The notes: a model not told the origin generated them from the letters alone. A DNA stretch of 64,000 bases from Pectobacterium aroidearum (GCF_041228105.1 NZ_CP166097.1:1054001-1118000), one strand, 5' to 3'; positions 1 through 10,141 are shown, counted from the stretch's first letter. Numbers and translations: made by a program.

Positions 1-1
1 C

Positions 2-1240
2 AACGACAGCAAGCGTCTGGGGACACAGGGCGAAAAGCTGGATCTGGCACTGCTGGTCGATGGGCTTCAGGCCGAGCGTGAACAGGGCATCACGATTGAC
101 GTGGCCTACCGCTATTTTTCGACGGAAAAACGCAAATTTATCATCGCCGATACGCCGGGGCACGAGCAGTACACGCGCAACATGGCGACGGGCGCATCAA
201 CCTGCGAGCTGGCGATTCTGCTGATTGATGCTCGTAAAGGCGTCTTGGATCAAACTCGCCGTCACAGCTTTATCGCGACCCTGCTGGGGATTCGCGATCT
301 GGTGGTGGCGGTGAACAAAATGGACTTAGTGGATTATCAGCAAACGGTATTTGAGCAGTTTAAGCAGGATTATCTGGATTTTGCTCAGCAACTGCCTACC
401 GACCTGAATATCACTTTTGTGCCGATTTCCGCATTGGATGGCGACAATGTCGCAACGCCAGGCACGACGATGGACTGGTATACCGGACCAACGCTGCTGG
501 ACGTGCTGGAAACGGTCAATGTGGCACAGCGCACGCTGGAACAGCCGATGCGCTTCCCGGTGCAATACGTCAACCGCCCGAATCTGGATTTTCGCGGCTA
601 CGCGGGCACACTGGCCTCCGGCATTATCCGCGTTGGGCAGCGGGTTAAAGTGCTGCCGTCCGGCGTAGAATCTACTGTCAGCCGTATTGTGACCTTCGAC
701 GGTGATTTACCGCAGGCGCAGGCAGGTGAAGCCATTACGCTGGTGCTGGCGGATGAGATTGATATCAGCCGCGGCGATCTGCTGGTCGATAGCGGTGAAT
801 CGCTGAAGGCGGTGCAGCATGCGCTGGTGGATGTGGTCTGGATGGCGGAACAGCCGCTGGTGCCGGGACAGAGTTACGACATCAAGATTGGCGGCAAGAA
901 AACGCGCGCTCGGGTCGAGAATATTCAGTATCAGGTTGAGATTAATACGTTGACGCAGCGCGTCGCGGAGAATCTGCCGCTGAATGGCATCGGTTCGGTT
1001 GAGCTGATTTTTGATGAACCGCTGGTGTTGGACAACTATCAGCACAACGCGGTAACCGGTGGCATGATCTTTATCGATCGTCTGAGCAACGTCACGGTGG
1101 GCGCCGGTCTGGTGCGTGAGCCTATCGAGCAGGTATATCAGGAGCCGGGCGCGTATAGTGCGTTTGAGCTGGAACTGAATGCGCTGGTACGTCGTCACTT
1201 CCCGCATTGGGGTGCGCGCGATCTGCTGGGAGGCAAATAA
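2..1240 (+). CDS. cysN: Sulfate adenylyltransferase subunit 1 (5' end outside window)
   Basis: Large GTPase subunit of ATP sulfurylase, which with CysD makes adenosine 5'-phosphosulfate from sulfate and ATP; the first step of assimilatory sulfate reduction in the cytoplasm. The open frame runs from the window edge, so about 60 N-terminal residues including the P-loop are missing (412 codons seen, E. coli CysN is 475 aa). Visible GTPase motifs are the switch region [13 protein letters not shown], the G3 motif DTPGH and the G4 motif NKMD, followed by EF-Tu-like beta-barrel domains. cysC starts one base after the stop, so the two are co-transcribed and probably translationally coupled. Family identification is secure. 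Confidence 0.97.
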   Translation, partial: NDSKRLGTQGEKLDLALLVDGLQAEREQGITIDVAYRYFSTEKRKFIIADTPGHEQYTRNMATGASTCELAILLIDARKGVLDQTRRHSFIATLLGIRDLVVAVNKMDLVDYQQTVFEQFKQDYLDFAQQLPTDLNITFVPISALDGDNVATPGTTMDWYTGPTLLDVLETVNVAQRTLEQPMRFPVQYVNRPNLDFRGYAGTLASGIIRVGQRVKVLPSGVESTVSRIVTFDGDLPQAQAGEAITLVLADEIDISRGDLLVDSGESLKAVQHALVDVVWMAEQPLVPGQSYDIKIGGKKTRARVENIQYQVEINTLTQRVAENLPLNGIGSVELIFDEPLVLDNYQHNAVTGGMIFIDRLSNVTVGAGLVREPIEQVYQEPGAYSAFELELNALVRRHFPHWGARDLLGGK

Positions 1241-1241
1241 C

Positions 1242-1859
1242 GTGTCTGTACGTGATGAACCGACTGACGAGAACGTCGTCTGGCATGCGCACGATGTCAC
1301 CCGTGAGTCGCGCGAGAAATTGCATGGTCATCAGGGCGTCGTTATCTGGTTTACCGGGCTGTCAGGTTCCGGTAAATCCACGCTGGCAGGGGCGCTGGAG
1401 CAGACGCTGCACCAGCGTGGCGTCAGCACTTACCTGCTGGACGGCGACAACGTCCGGCACGGTTTGTGCCGCGATTTAGGCTTTACCGATGACGATCGGC
1501 GCGAGAATATTCGCCGCGTGGGGGAAGTCGCCAAACTGATGGTGGATGCCGGTCTGGTGGTGCTGACCGCGTTTATCTCGCCGCACCGCGCCGAGCGCAA
1601 AATGGTGCAGGATTTATTGGGCGAAGGGCAGTTCATCGAAGTTTTCGTCGATACGCCGTTAGCGACCTGTGAAGCACGCGATCCTAAAGGGTTGTATAAA
1701 AAAGCCCGTGCGGGAGAGCTGCGTAATTTTACGGGAATCGACTCGGCGTATGAGGCACCGGAAGCGCCGGATAGCCACCTGGATGGTGAACAATTAGTAA
1801 CAAATTTGACAGGCCAATTGTTAGATCTGCTTGGCAAGCGAGCTATTATCAAGCTCTGA
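1242..1859 (+). CDS. cysC: Adenylylsulfate kinase
   Basis: Phosphorylates APS to PAPS, the substrate of PAPS reductase. The 205-residue protein has the P-loop GLSGSGKST near residue 39, the DGDNVRHGL motif and the FISPHRAER segment typical of APS kinases. A GTG start at 1242, just after the cysN stop, gives the family length (E. coli 201 aa). Longer upstream starts would run into cysN and are rejected. Last gene of the cysDNC operon; no terminator is evident before ygbE. Confidence 0.97.
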   Translation: MSVRDEPTDENVVWHAHDVTRESREKLHGHQGVVIWFTGLSGSGKSTLAGALEQTLHQRGVSTYLLDGDNVRHGLCRDLGFTDDDRRENIRRVGEVAKLMVDAGLVVLTAFISPHRAERKMVQDLLGEGQFIEVFVDTPLATCEARDPKGLYKKARAGELRNFTGIDSAYEAPEAPDSHLDGEQLVTNLTGQLLDLLGKRAIIKL

Positions 1860-1904
1860 TATCCCCGCTTTTTTCACCGCGCTGTTGGGTGATGCAGGGG
1901 AAGA

Positions 1905-2249
1905 ATGGGAAAGATTATGCAAAATGCCACGCAGTTAACGATTAGTAAGACTCGGCCAGCGCAAGAAGAGGATGACGGCGTTTCCTACCTGTTTATGGGG
2001 GCGGTGACGGGGTTCTCCTTCTATTGGTTGGCCTTTAGTATCCCTTTTCTGGTATACGGCTCTAATACCACGTTTTTCTTCATGCTCTATACGTGGCCGT
2101 TCTTTCTGGCGCTGATGCCGTTTTCGGTGCTGGTGGGGGTCGGGTTTAGCTTTCTGCTGAGAGGCTATCTTTTTTATACGCTTTTTGCGACGGGGCTGAC
2201 GGTCATCTGCCTGTTTTGGCTGGTATTTTCTTTTCTGACGGGGTGGTGA
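1905..2249 (+). CDS. ygbE: YgbE-like inner membrane protein (DUF3561)
   Basis: Small membrane protein of unknown function, 114 aa. Three hydrophobic stretches (about residues 28-50, 55-80 and 85-112) suggest three membrane helices, with a polar N-terminal tail. The YGSNTxFFFxLYTWPFFLALMP-type segment matches E. coli YgbE, which also lies directly after cysC. A second in-frame ATG at 1917 is an alternative start. A bidirectional hairpin follows the stop. The role is unknown; the position says only that it travels with the cys operon. Confidence 0.85.
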   Translation: MGKIMQNATQLTISKTRPAQEEDDGVSYLFMGAVTGFSFYWLAFSIPFLVYGSNTTFFFMLYTWPFFLALMPFSVLVGVGFSFLLRGYLFYTLFATGLTVICLFWLVFSFLTGW

Positions 2250-2252
2250 AAA

Positions 2253-2285
2253 AAAGCTGCCAGCGTAGGAGATGCTGACAGCTTT
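2253..2285. terminator. Hairpin between convergent ygbE and glnQ-like gene
   Basis: AAAGCTG-C-CAGC pairs with GCTG-A-CAGCTTT around a short loop, with A and T runs at the stem base. It lies between two convergent genes and probably works as a bidirectional rho-independent terminator. Confidence 0.7.
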
Positions 2286-2306
2286 GGTTTTACCGTATGA
2301 GAATAT

Positions 2307-3029
2307 TTACAGTACCTTGCTTAGGAAAGCCTGCGTGCGCGGGTTGCTTGGATGAGTAAAAATCGCCTCTGGTGTGCCTTCTTCCTGAATAATCCCCTGA
2401 TCGATAAAGATCACTCTATCGGCCACTTCTTTTGCGAATGCCATTTCATGGGTCACGATGACCATAGTCATGCCTTCATTAGCCAGCGTTTTCATGACCG
2501 CCAGCACTTCGCCAACCAGTTCCGGGTCTAGCGCAGATGTCGGTTCATCAAACAGCATGATCGTCGGTTCCATTGCCAACGCGCGGGCAATCGCGACGCG
2601 CTGCTGCTGACCACCGGACAGGCTGTTCGGCCAGGCATCGATTTTATCCAGCAAACCAACCTTGCTGAGCAACGCTTTAGCGCGTTCAACGGCTTGTGCA
2701 CGGGGTAATTTCTTCACTCCCATTGGCGCCATGATCACATTTTCCAACACCGTCATGTGTGGGAACAGATTGAAGCGCTGAAACACCATACCGACGCTTT
2801 CACGCATCCGATTGATATCGGTTTTCTGATCGTGAATAGCAAAACCGTTGACCGTAATCTCGCCGCCTGAAAGGGTCTCCAGCGCATTGATACAGCGCAG
2901 AAAAGTACTTTTTCCTGAGCCGGATGGACCGATCAGGCAAAGCACTTCCTGAGGCGCGATGTCACAGGAAATACCACGCAGGACATGGGTATCGCCAAAC
3001 TGTTTTTGCAGGTTATTAACGTGAATCAC
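2307..3029 (-). CDS. Polar amino-acid ABC transporter, ATP-binding protein
   Basis: ATPase of a GlnQ/HisP-type importer. Walker [10 protein letters not shown] (about residue 33), signature [15 protein letters not shown], Walker [14 protein letters not shown] and the switch histidine in VTHEM are all present. The GTG at 3029, ten bases after a GAGG, gives 240 aa, the length of E. coli GlnQ. A TTG at 3038 is possible, and the longer open frame reaching 3161 overlaps the permease and is unlikely. The start overlaps the last codons of the upstream permease, as in a coupled operon. Substrate is probably glutamine or another polar amino acid; the sequence does not decide which. Confidence 0.9.
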   Translation of the reverse strand: MIHVNNLQKQFGDTHVLRGISCDIAPQEVLCLIGPSGSGKSTFLRCINALETLSGGEITVNGFAIHDQKTDINRMRESVGMVFQRFNLFPHMTVLENVIMAPMGVKKLPRAQAVERAKALLSKVGLLDKIDAWPNSLSGGQQQRVAIARALAMEPTIMLFDEPTSALDPELVGEVLAVMKTLANEGMTMVIVTHEMAFAKEVADRVIFIDQGIIQEEGTPEAIFTHPSNPRTQAFLSKVL

Positions 3030-3780
3030 TTTTGCCAAACCTCGTTTCCATGTGCCGCACCAGCAGCGAGAGCAGGAAAGTAATAACCCAATAGACGATA
3101 GAGATCGCCAGATAGGGTTCCCAGTACGTGGCGTAAGCCCCTGATACCGTGCGAGCGGCATAGGCGAGATCCGCCAATCCGATCGCCGAAGCCAGCGAGG
3201 AATCTTTCACAATCGCGATGGCGTTGTTACCCAGCGGCGGCAGCATACGGCGAAAAGCCTGTGGCAGGATGACTTTCCGCATGGTGCGGCCATAGCTCAT
3301 GCCGAGCGAGCGAGATGCTTCCATCTGGCCGCGATCGATTGACTGAATACCGGCGCGGAATATTTCAGAGACATAGGCGCCCGCATTCAGCGTAATGGCC
3401 ACAATGCAGGAGAGGAACGCGCCGTAATCTGCGCGTAGCGTGCGGGCAACATCGACCGACATAATATTGCTGGTTACCAGCAATCCGTCACGTGGGTTGA
3501 TGAATAGCGGCACCAGCGCGAAGTGCACCACCATGATTTGTACAAACAGCGGCGTACCGCGAAAGGCGCTAATGTAGATACGCACCGGCCACTGAACGCC
3601 ATAGTGCAGGATATATTTCCACGGCCCGTGCGGTGCTTGCGCTAAGCGGCCTAACCCGAGCGTTAATCCCCAACAGGTGCCAAGAATGACACAGATAATA
3701 GTGCATTTGATGGTCATCCAGGTGCCTTCCATAAATAGCGGGGCATACTCCTGAATGATCTCCCAACGAAATCCCGTCAA
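3016..3780 (-). CDS. Polar amino-acid ABC transporter, permease
   Basis: Inner-membrane permease of the HisMQ/GlnP type, 254 aa. Several hydrophobic segments are visible, as is the EAA loop, read as [20 protein letters not shown], which docks with the ATPase. The frame begins with TTG at 3780, preceded by AAGGA about seven bases upstream. The first ATG (3732) would remove the N-terminal residues before the first membrane helix, so the TTG is preferred. It overlaps the ATPase gene by 14 bases. A single permease gene implies a homodimer unless a partner lies elsewhere. Confidence 0.88.
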   Translation of the reverse strand: MTGFRWEIIQEYAPLFMEGTWMTIKCTIICVILGTCWGLTLGLGRLAQAPHGPWKYILHYGVQWPVRIYISAFRGTPLFVQIMVVHFALVPLFINPRDGLLVTSNIMSVDVARTLRADYGAFLSCIVAITLNAGAYVSEIFRAGIQSIDRGQMEASRSLGMSYGRTMRKVILPQAFRRMLPPLGNNAIAIVKDSSLASAIGLADLAYAARTVSGAYATYWEPYLAISIVYWVITFLLSLLVRHMETRFGKSDSR

Positions 3781-3828
3781 GATCGTTTCCTTTTTTGAAT
3801 AGGCTAACGTAATGATTCTTTTAAATTA

Positions 3829-3853
3829 AACCGGACAGGCTGGCTGTCCGGTT
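3829..3853 (-). terminator. Intra-operon hairpin between binding protein and permease
   Basis: AACCGGACAG and CTGTCCGGTT form a perfect 10-bp stem around a 5-base loop, followed on the minus strand by TTTAATTTAAAAG. A stem here is typical of binding-protein operons, where partial termination or RNA protection keeps the solute-binding protein in excess over the membrane subunits (inference from family knowledge). Confidence 0.65.
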
Positions 3854-3908
3854 GGTGCGACGTCTCGCGTGAGGCAATGGAGACCAGAAGCGCGGTGTAT
3901 TGCAGGCG

Positions 3909-4694
3909 TTATTCTGCGGGTAAGGTCGGAACGTTGTTATCAAACCAGGTCTGATAGATTTTGGCGTAGGTGCCATCGGCAACGATTTTTTTCAACCCGG
4001 CGTTAATCTTCTCACGCAGTTGATCGTTGCCTTTCGCTACGGCGATCCCAAAATACTGGCGTTCGAATTTGGCATCGGAAACCAGGTTGAACTGTTTTTC
4101 AGGGTGAGTCTTAATGTAAAACTTCACCACACCCACATCGCCAACCGCGGCGCCCACGCCATCTTCATACAGCTCTTGTAACATTAATGGGGTGTTATCG
4201 AAGCGCTTAATCGATGTACTGTTTTTCCCTAATACGTCAGAGACCACGACATCGGCGGTACTGGAGTTCACAACACCGACTTTGTGATCTTTCAATGCGG
4301 CAATCGAGTCGATCGTAGAACCTTTAGGCACCACAATAGACTGCTCGGCAGGGAAATAAGGCGCGGAGAAATCGACCATTTGCTTACGCTTGTCGGTAAT
4401 TGTGATGCCGGAGATGATAATGTCGCGATCGCCGGAGTTAAGGGTCGCGAAGATACCTTCCCACGGCGTATTGACCAGCTTGATATTGAAATTCTCCGCC
4501 TTGGCGATCGCTTTAATAATATCAATATCAAAGCCTTCCAGCTCTTTCTGCGCGTTTTCAAACTCAAAGGGACGATAGGTTCCGCCAGAGCCGACCACGT
4601 AAGTGGGTTCTGCAGCGAAGGCGCTGGTTGGGAGTACGGTTGTGGATAATGCGGTGGCGCAGAGCGCACCAACGAATAACAGTTTTTTGAACAT
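3909..4694 (-). CDS. Amino-acid ABC transporter, periplasmic solute-binding protein
   Basis: 261-aa SBP_bac_3 family protein, first gene of the operon. It has a Sec signal peptide (MFKKLLFVG... ending at SAFA|AEP). Mature-protein motifs are YRPFEFENAQKELEGFDIDI and the DRKQM-type ligand segment ITITDKRKQMVDFSAPY, both typical of GlnH/HisJ/ArtJ-class binding proteins. RBS AGGAG lies just upstream of the ATG. Substrate class is a polar or basic amino acid; no closer call is justified. The three-gene unit lies between ygbE and ftsB, which are neighbours in E. coli. Confidence 0.9.
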   Translation of the reverse strand: MFKKLLFVGALCATALSTTVLPTSAFAAEPTYVVGSGGTYRPFEFENAQKELEGFDIDIIKAIAKAENFNIKLVNTPWEGIFATLNSGDRDIIISGITITDKRKQMVDFSAPYFPAEQSIVVPKGSTIDSIAALKDHKVGVVNSSTADVVVSDVLGKNSTSIKRFDNTPLMLQELYEDGVGAAVGDVGVVKFYIKTHPEKQFNLVSDAKFERQYFGIAVAKGNDQLREKINAGLKKIVADGTYAKIYQTWFDNNVPTLPAE

Positions 4695-5035
4695 GGGTTT
4701 CTCCTGGTTTAAACGTAAAATTTTCTTTTTTTATGCACTTTGTATGCATAAAAATACACAGATAGCATTAATGGTTCAACTGACGTTTTCCTGTAGCCGG
4801 TTTTATCCCGGTATTTCCTATGGGGTTGTGCCTTCTCGTTACGGGGAGACGGCAGAAAGCGCGAAGATAATGAATAGATGGCGAGAATGTGATTTGGTGG
4901 CTGATTTGGTACGAATTCCTGCCCGAAATATCCTCATTTAGGCACGCGGCACGGTGAATCTTGCCTTCCACTGCCCGACACAGTGGAGTCGAAACAAAAG
5001 TTATGGGATGATTAGGCGGTTTTTCAGGGGGCGGG
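4695..5035. other. Intergenic region between the ABC operon and ftsB
   Basis: 341 bases without a credible gene. It should hold the minus-strand promoter of the binding-protein operon and the plus-strand promoter of ftsB. Near 4730-4760 is an AT-rich stretch with the partial dyad TATGCATAAAAATACA, loosely like an ArgR box, but too degenerate to call. No other structure was seen. Confidence 0.5.
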
Positions 5036-5371
5036 ATGGGAAAGCTTACGCTGTTATTATTGATATTGCTTGGCTGGCTTCAGTACTCACTGTGGCTGGG
5101 CAAGAATGGCATTCATGATTATGTTCGGGTGAAAGATGATGTTGTTGTCCAACAGGGAAACAACGCCAAATTAAAAGACCGTAACGAACAACTGTTTGCC
5201 GAAATTGACGATCTCAATGGCGGGCAGGAAGCGATTGAAGAACGCGCACGCAATGAGCTGGGTATGATCAAACCCGGTGAAAGCTTCTATCGTCTGGTTC
5301 CGGAATCGAACCACCGTAACGTGAATACGGCTCCATCTACTAATACTCCATCCAACAATACACAACGTTGA
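5036..5371 (+). CDS. ftsB: Cell division protein FtsB
   Basis: Bitopic division protein that forms the FtsQLB complex and helps activate septal peptidoglycan synthesis. One membrane helix (residues 3-20, [19 protein letters not shown]), then a coiled coil (about 30-70) and a conserved [13 protein letters not shown] segment. 111 aa, slightly longer than E. coli (103 aa) because of an Asn/Thr/Ser-rich tail. ispD starts three bases after the stop, the usual enterobacterial ftsB-ispD-ispF arrangement. Confidence 0.96.
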   Translation: MGKLTLLLLILLGWLQYSLWLGKNGIHDYVRVKDDVVVQQGNNAKLKDRNEQLFAEIDDLNGGQEAIEERARNELGMIKPGESFYRLVPESNHRNVNTAPSTNTPSNNTQR

Positions 5372-5374
5372 CGC

Positions 5375-6088
5375 ATGCAGACTCCCAGCCTTTCCCCGCC
5401 TGATATTGTTGCCGTTTTGCCCGCCGCGGGTAACGGCAGCAGAATGCAAAACGATCGTCCTAAGCAGTATCTGACGATTGGTAATGATGCAACCGGCCAT
5501 AAAACCATTCTTGAACATACTATCGACGCGCTTTTACGCCATTCACGCGTGCAGCGTGTCGTCGTCGTTATCAGTCCCGATGACGCATTTTTTCATACTC
5601 TGGCGATCGCCAGCGATCCCCGTATTTGTACCGTAACGGGCGGGCAGCAGCGTGCCGATTCCGTGCTGGCAGGGCTATCCGCCGTTGCCGACGGCGCGTG
5701 GGCGCTGGTGCATGACGCGGCGCGTCCGTGTTTGCATCAGGACGATCTGACGCGCCTGCTGGCGATTGTTGAGCAGAGTGACGTTGGTGGAATTTTGGCC
5801 GCCCCGGTTCGTGATACCATGAAGCGCAGCACGGATGGGTTTATCGATCGCACGGTAGAACGTAACGATTTGTGGCATGCGCTGACGCCGCAGCTTTTTC
5901 CCACGGCACTGTTGAAACAGTGCCTGCAACGGGCGCTTCAGGATGGCGTGGCCGTCACAGATGAAGCCTCCGCGCTGGAATATTGTGGCTATCGCCCGCA
6001 AATTATCAGCGGGCGGGCGGATAATATCAAAGTCACGTGCCCAGAGGATTTGGCATTAGCTGAATTCTATTTAACCAGTTTGCAGTAA
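5375..6088 (+). CDS. ispD: 2-C-methyl-D-erythritol 4-phosphate cytidylyltransferase
   Basis: Third enzyme of the MEP isoprenoid pathway; couples MEP with CTP to give CDP-ME. The 237-aa protein has the nucleotide-binding [18 protein letters not shown] signature near residue 16 and the VHDAARPC motif near residue 111. Starts three bases after ftsB and is followed, after 51 bases, by ispF. Length and motifs are those of a functional enzyme. Confidence 0.97.
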   Translation: MQTPSLSPPDIVAVLPAAGNGSRMQNDRPKQYLTIGNDATGHKTILEHTIDALLRHSRVQRVVVVISPDDAFFHTLAIASDPRICTVTGGQQRADSVLAGLSAVADGAWALVHDAARPCLHQDDLTRLLAIVEQSDVGGILAAPVRDTMKRSTDGFIDRTVERNDLWHALTPQLFPTALLKQCLQRALQDGVAVTDEASALEYCGYRPQIISGRADNIKVTCPEDLALAEFYLTSLQ

Positions 6089-6139
6089 CCTCATTTTATT
6101 CGTTAAATTTATTTGCTAAATACATAAGGAGAACGCGCG

Positions 6140-6637
6140 ATGCGTATCGGTCACGGTTTTGATGTCCATAAGTTCGGTGGAGAAGGTCCGTTGGTGATCG
6201 GTGGCGTGCGAATTCCTTATACTCAGGGCCTGCTGGCGCATTCCGATGGGGATGTCGTGCTGCATGCGGTGACGGATGCCCTGTTGGGCGCCGCCGCGCT
6301 GGGTGATATTGGCAAGCTGTTCCCTGATACCGATCCGGCTTTTAAAGGGGCGGACAGCCGTGGTCTGCTGCGTGAAGCCTGGCGCCGTATCAATGAAAAA
6401 GGCTATCAGTTGGGCAATCTGGACGTCACGATTATTGCGCAGGCACCGAAAATGGCGCCGCATATTCCGCAAATGCGCGTGAATCTGGCTGAAGATCTGC
6501 TGTGCCATATGGATGACGTCAATGTGAAAGCTACCACGACAGAACAGTTGGGCTTTACCGGTCGTGGTGAGGGTATTGCCTGTGAAGCCGTTGCCTTGCT
6601 GGTGAAAAAAGGAACTGGCGAAATTGTCGCGTGGTAA
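6140..6637 (+). CDS. ispF: 2-C-methyl-D-erythritol 2,4-cyclodiphosphate synthase
   Basis: Fifth step of the MEP pathway, cyclising CDP-ME 2-phosphate with release of CMP. 165 aa. The metal ligands are in GHGFDVHKF (Asp8, His10) and in the [17 protein letters not shown] segment; the C-terminal [15 protein letters not shown] motif is complete. RBS TAAGGAG precedes the ATG. Same operon as ftsB and ispD. Confidence 0.97.
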
Positions 6638-6754
6638 GCGGTTATTTTGCAATCAATGTCTTATCAACAAGACCTTATCAATCATAGAAAACTAACAGTA
6701 TAAGAAACCATGTCATGGCGGTGCATCACCCGGTCATGGTCTTGTAGGATAACG

Positions 6755-7801
6755 ATGGAAAATAGCGAACAACTCGTCTGGCTGCATGGCGAACCACAGG
6801 CTACCGGCTCATTGAAGTCCGCTGCGGAAGATTTTGTCGTCGTCGAAGATCTGGGATTCCAGCCAGACGGTGATGGTGAACAGGTATTAGTGCGCGTACG
6901 TAAGCGCGGCTGCAATACGCAATTTGTGGCTGAAATGCTGGCGAAATTCGCTCGCCTGCCGCTACGAGCCGTAAGCTATGCAGGTCTGAAAGATCGTCAT
7001 GCTGTCACCGAACAGTGGTTTTGCCTGCATATGCCGGGCAAGGACACGCCGGATTTCTCTGCGCTGGCGCTTGAAGGCTGTGATGTGCTTGAAGTGACCC
7101 GCCATCGTCGCAAGTTGCGCATTGGTACGCTGCGAGGTAACCATTTTACTCTGGTGCTGCGTCAGGTCAGCGATCGACGCGAGGTTGATGCTCGTTTGGT
7201 ACTGATTGCCGCGAACGGCGTCCCTAATTATTTCGGTAGCCAGCGTTTCGGGCGCAACGGAAATAATCTTGAGCAGGCGCGTCTTTGGGCGAATAACGAG
7301 ATTCGGGTAAAAGAACGTAATAAACGTAGTTTTTACCTTTCCGCCAGCCGCAGTGCGATGTTTAATCAGGTTGTTAGCGCAAGACTGGCGGGAGAGCAGG
7401 AGAAAACCGTTTTATGTGGCGACGCATTGCAGCTAACAGGGCGCGGCAGCTGGTTTGTGGCTAAACCTGACGAACTGGAAACCTTACAGGCACGCCTTGA
7501 TGCCGGCGAGCTCCAGATTACTGCGCCGTTGCCCGGTGACGGTGAGCTGGGTACGCAGGATGATGCACGAGCATTTGAAGAGCTGGCTTTAGCGGGACAA
7601 GAAACGCTGTGGTCTTTGGTCAAGCGCGAGCGGGTTGAATCGGCGCGGCGCGCGGTACTGTTGTATCCGCAACAGATGTGCTGGGAATGGCAGGATGACA
7701 CGACCGTGGAAGTGAAATTTTGGCTACCTGCGGGTAGTTTTGCGACCAGCGTGGTACGTGAATTGTTGCAGTCATTCCAGGATGCTGATATCGGTGTCTG
7801 A
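6755..7801 (+). CDS. truD: tRNA pseudouridine(13) synthase
   Basis: Makes pseudouridine 13 in tRNA-Glu. The ATG at 6755 gives 348 aa (E. coli 349); an upstream in-frame ATG at 6710 adds non-homologous residues. The catalytic aspartate lies in the [12 protein letters not shown] motif, and the NYFGSQRFG and [18 protein letters not shown] motifs are present. The TGA stop overlaps an ATG (TGATG at 7799-7803), as where truD joins surE in other enterobacteria, but surE itself is missing here. Confidence 0.96.
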   Translation: MENSEQLVWLHGEPQATGSLKSAAEDFVVVEDLGFQPDGDGEQVLVRVRKRGCNTQFVAEMLAKFARLPLRAVSYAGLKDRHAVTEQWFCLHMPGKDTPDFSALALEGCDVLEVTRHRRKLRIGTLRGNHFTLVLRQVSDRREVDARLVLIAANGVPNYFGSQRFGRNGNNLEQARLWANNEIRVKERNKRSFYLSASRSAMFNQVVSARLAGEQEKTVLCGDALQLTGRGSWFVAKPDELETLQARLDAGELQITAPLPGDGELGTQDDARAFEELALAGQETLWSLVKRERVESARRAVLLYPQQMCWEWQDDTTVEVKFWLPAGSFATSVVRELLQSFQDADIGV

Positions 7802-7949
7802 TGTGTTGCGACGTATTTTTTGCAGAAAATAGTTGAAGAGAATACATACCAGTAACCGTGCGGTAGCGGCGGCTGGCTGGCCCTTATGCGGGAACATTGC
7901 TGTATTGGTGACGAGGTTAACCAGAGCTGAGGTCGGCGGGGAATGGTAA
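7802..7949 (+). pseudogene. surE: Remnant of surE (internal deletion)
   Basis: In enterobacteria the order is truD-surE-pcm, with the surE stop overlapping the pcm start in the string ATGGTAA. That junction is kept here: the frame ending [15 protein letters not shown] at 7947-7949 resembles a SurE C-terminus. At the left edge GTG TTG CGA could be the first SurE codons. Only about 110 bases of unrelated sequence lie between, against about 750 for an intact gene. The 5'-nucleotidase SurE is therefore absent at this locus. The remnant of about 10 C-terminal codons is recognised from memory of the family, not from an alignment. Confidence 0.7.
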
Positions 7950-8569
7950 ACAAGCGTATAGAAACGTTGCTGGCACAGTTGCGCCAGCAAGGCATTCAGG
8001 ACGAACGTCTGCTGAAGGCGATAGAAGCCGTACCCAGAGAACGTTTTGTTGATGAAGCTTTTGAACATAAAGCGTATGAAAACACCGCTCTGCCTATTGG
8101 TTCCGGCCAGACTATCTCGCAGCCCTATATGGTCGCGAAGATGACGGAGCTGCTCAGCCTGACGCCCGTATCCCGCGTGCTGGAAATTGGCACGGGGTCA
8201 GGTTATCAAACGGCGATTTTAGCGCATTTGGTTCAACACGTTTGCTCGGTCGAGCGCATTAAGGGGCTGCAATGGCAGGCCAAGCGCCGCTTAAAGCAGC
8301 TTGATTTGCATAATGTTTCTACCCGCCATGGCGATGGATGGCAAGGTTGGGCGTCGCGCGGGCCGTTTGACGCTATTATCGTTACCGCGGCACCGCCGGA
8401 AATTCCTCGGGCACTGCTGGAACAGCTCGATGAAGGTGGCGTAATGGTGCTGCCCGTCGGGGAACAGTCGCAAATACTGCAAGTTGTACAGCGCCATGCT
8501 GGCGAATTTATTATTCAAACGGTTGAAGCTGTTCGGTTTGTTCCTCTGGTCAAAGGGGAGTTAGCCTGA
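7943..8569 (+). CDS. pcm: Protein-L-isoaspartate O-methyltransferase
   Basis: Repairs isoaspartyl residues in aged proteins, using SAM. 208 aa, same as E. coli. Visible are the substrate motif [19 protein letters not shown], the SAM-binding motif [13 protein letters not shown] (about residue 75) and the HGDGWQGW segment. Upstream of the ATG is GGCGGGG. It begins inside the surE remnant, so its translation may once have been coupled to surE and may now rely on its own RBS. Confidence 0.96.
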   Translation: MVNKRIETLLAQLRQQGIQDERLLKAIEAVPRERFVDEAFEHKAYENTALPIGSGQTISQPYMVAKMTELLSLTPVSRVLEIGTGSGYQTAILAHLVQHVCSVERIKGLQWQAKRRLKQLDLHNVSTRHGDGWQGWASRGPFDAIIVTAAPPEIPRALLEQLDEGGVMVLPVGEQSQILQVVQRHAGEFIIQTVEAVRFVPLVKGELA

Positions 8570-9053
8570 TACCGTGGCGTTGGCATGCATTTGTTGTTAA
8601 GTCTTTAAAATTTCAACACAACTGTTTTATAGTGCGAACTTGTTGATATTGTTAGCCTCTAATCATCGTGGTGCCTTTCCCGTTTTGCTTATGCGCCAGC
8701 GATGGTGAAGTAGCGATCTTTCTCGTTCCAGCTAACGAATACATTACCGGATATCGTTTACGCTACAATCACTTATGCTATTAGTAGTTGGGCTACGGTC
8801 AGTTGGGCTACAGCCAGTAAAACGGCAGCAGATGCGAGGCAAACATGTCCGAATTGGATTCTGAGTATTACTGTTTTTTGAATGTTATATAGCCTAAATA
8901 GTTCGAGTTGCAGGCAGGCGGTAATCGCACGAATCCCAGGAGCTTACATCAGTAAGTGACTGGGGGAGTAAGAGAGGCCAGCGCACATGCAGCTTGAAAT
9001 ACGACGGATATAGTTACTTTTTTGAACGCTATAGTTATAGGGGAGTAAGGCGC
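8570..9053 (+). other. Long pcm-nlpD intergenic region
   Basis: 484 bases with no convincing gene. The first part is AT-rich and featureless; the last third holds a palindromic repeat (8888-9012) that ends about 40 bases before nlpD. The nlpD promoter and RBS (GGGGAGTAAGG just before the ATG at 9054) lie at or beyond the repeat edge. An open frame entering nlpD from 8994 arises from the repeat and is not its start. Confidence 0.6.
8888..9012. repeat. Palindromic intergenic repeat (MITE-like)
   Basis: About 125 bases with imperfect terminal inverted repeats: the left arm TATAGCCTAAATAGTTCGAG and the reverse complement of the right end (TATATCCGTCGTATTTCAAG) agree at roughly two thirds of positions. 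A central stem pairs CCCAG with CTGGG and CTTAC with GTAAG around ATCA. It has no coding capacity. A 35-base deletion derivative lies at 26764-26798, so it is a dispersed family. Confidence 0.75.
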
Positions 9054-10088
9054 ATGGGAAGCCGAATGATGAATTTGCGTCACATTGCTGCTTGTACGGT
9101 GATTGTCTTAGGATTGGCTGGATGTACCAACAATAATTCCAAATCCGCACCGATCAGCAGCGTTGACGGAAATACGGGCAGCCGAGGGGGAATGTTATCT
9201 GCGCCACCATCACGTATTTCAACGACGAGTGAAAGTGTTGCAACAACGTCCGATGGCCGGATTGTTTATAACCGCAGCTACGGTAATATTCCGAAAGGCA
9301 GCTACAGCGGCGGCAATTCCTACACCGTTAAACGTGGCGATACCCTGTTTTATATCGCCTGGATTACCGGCAATGATTACCGGGATCTGGCGCAGCGCAA
9401 CAATATTCCTGAGCCATACAGCCTGAATGTGGGGCAATCGCTGAATTTAGGCAACGGATCCGGCAACAACGCTTCCGGTGGTGGCCTGACGAGCGGTGGT
9501 GGTATGTTGGCAACAACCGATGCCACCCGAGGTGGCGTACCGACGCCGCCATCAAGTACTCAAATACAAACTACATCGGTTGATTCTCAGTCAACTAATG
9601 CGTATTCTGGTAACCAGGGTAAACAGAATGTAGGTAAGATGTTACCTACGGCAGGGGCAACAACAACCGCTCCTGTTTCCGCACCAGCGGCTGTTGCCAG
9701 CAGCAATACGGCTGCTGTCGGCAGTTGGCGTTGGCCTACCGATGGGAAAGTCATAGATAGTTTCTCTGCTTCTGAAGGGGGAAATAAAGGGATTGATATC
9801 GCCGGCTCACGTGGGCAACCGATCACCGCAACCGCCAGTGGGCGAGTGGTGTACGCGGGCAATGCGCTACGTGGTTACGGAAATCTGATAATCATCAAAC
9901 ATAATGATGACTACCTCAGTGCCTATGCCCATAACGATACGATGCTAGTCCGTGAGCAACAAGATGTCACGGCAGGACAAAAAATCGCTACGATGGGCAG
10001 TACGGGCACCAGCTCAGTTCGCTTGCACTTTGAAATTCGTTACAAGGGGAAATCCGTAAACCCGCTGCGTTTTCTGCCGCAGCGATAA
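9054..10088 (+). CDS. nlpD: Murein hydrolase activator NlpD, lipoprotein
   Basis: Outer-membrane lipoprotein that activates the amidase AmiC during cell separation. The ATG at 9054, after GGGGAGTAAGG, gives 344 aa with a signal peptide ending in the lipobox LAGC (Cys about residue 23). A LysM domain ([18 protein letters not shown]..., about 103-148), a Gly/Ser/Thr-rich linker, then a C-terminal M23/LytM domain (about 225-340) follow. The LytM domain lacks the full zinc-binding set, as expected for an activator. The main rpoS promoter lies within nlpD in E. coli; it was not located here. Confidence 0.95.
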   Translation: MGSRMMNLRHIAACTVIVLGLAGCTNNNSKSAPISSVDGNTGSRGGMLSAPPSRISTTSESVATTSDGRIVYNRSYGNIPKGSYSGGNSYTVKRGDTLFYIAWITGNDYRDLAQRNNIPEPYSLNVGQSLNLGNGSGNNASGGGLTSGGGMLATTDATRGGVPTPPSSTQIQTTSVDSQSTNAYSGNQGKQNVGKMLPTAGATTTAPVSAPAAVASSNTAAVGSWRWPTDGKVIDSFSASEGGNKGIDIAGSRGQPITATASGRVVYAGNALRGYGNLIIIKHNDDYLSAYAHNDTMLVREQQDVTAGQKIATMGSTGTSSVRLHFEIRYKGKSVNPLRFLPQR

Positions 10089-10141
10089 ATCGGGCAGAAT
10101 ATTTCGGTATTCTGCCAAGGGATCACGGGTAGGAGCCACTT

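Noticed and set aside
3030..3161. Longer N-terminus for the amino-acid ABC ATPase
   Set aside because: It overlaps the permease and gives a non-conserved sequence; the GTG at 3029 yields the family length.
4725..4765. Possible ArgR box upstream of the amino-acid binding protein
   Set aside because: Only one partial dyad (TATGCATAAAAATACA), with mismatches and no good second box; not enough to call.
8994..9053. N-terminal extension of NlpD from 8994
   Set aside because: The extension is encoded by the edge of the palindromic repeat, lacks an RBS and would block the signal peptide; the start at 9054 is well supported.
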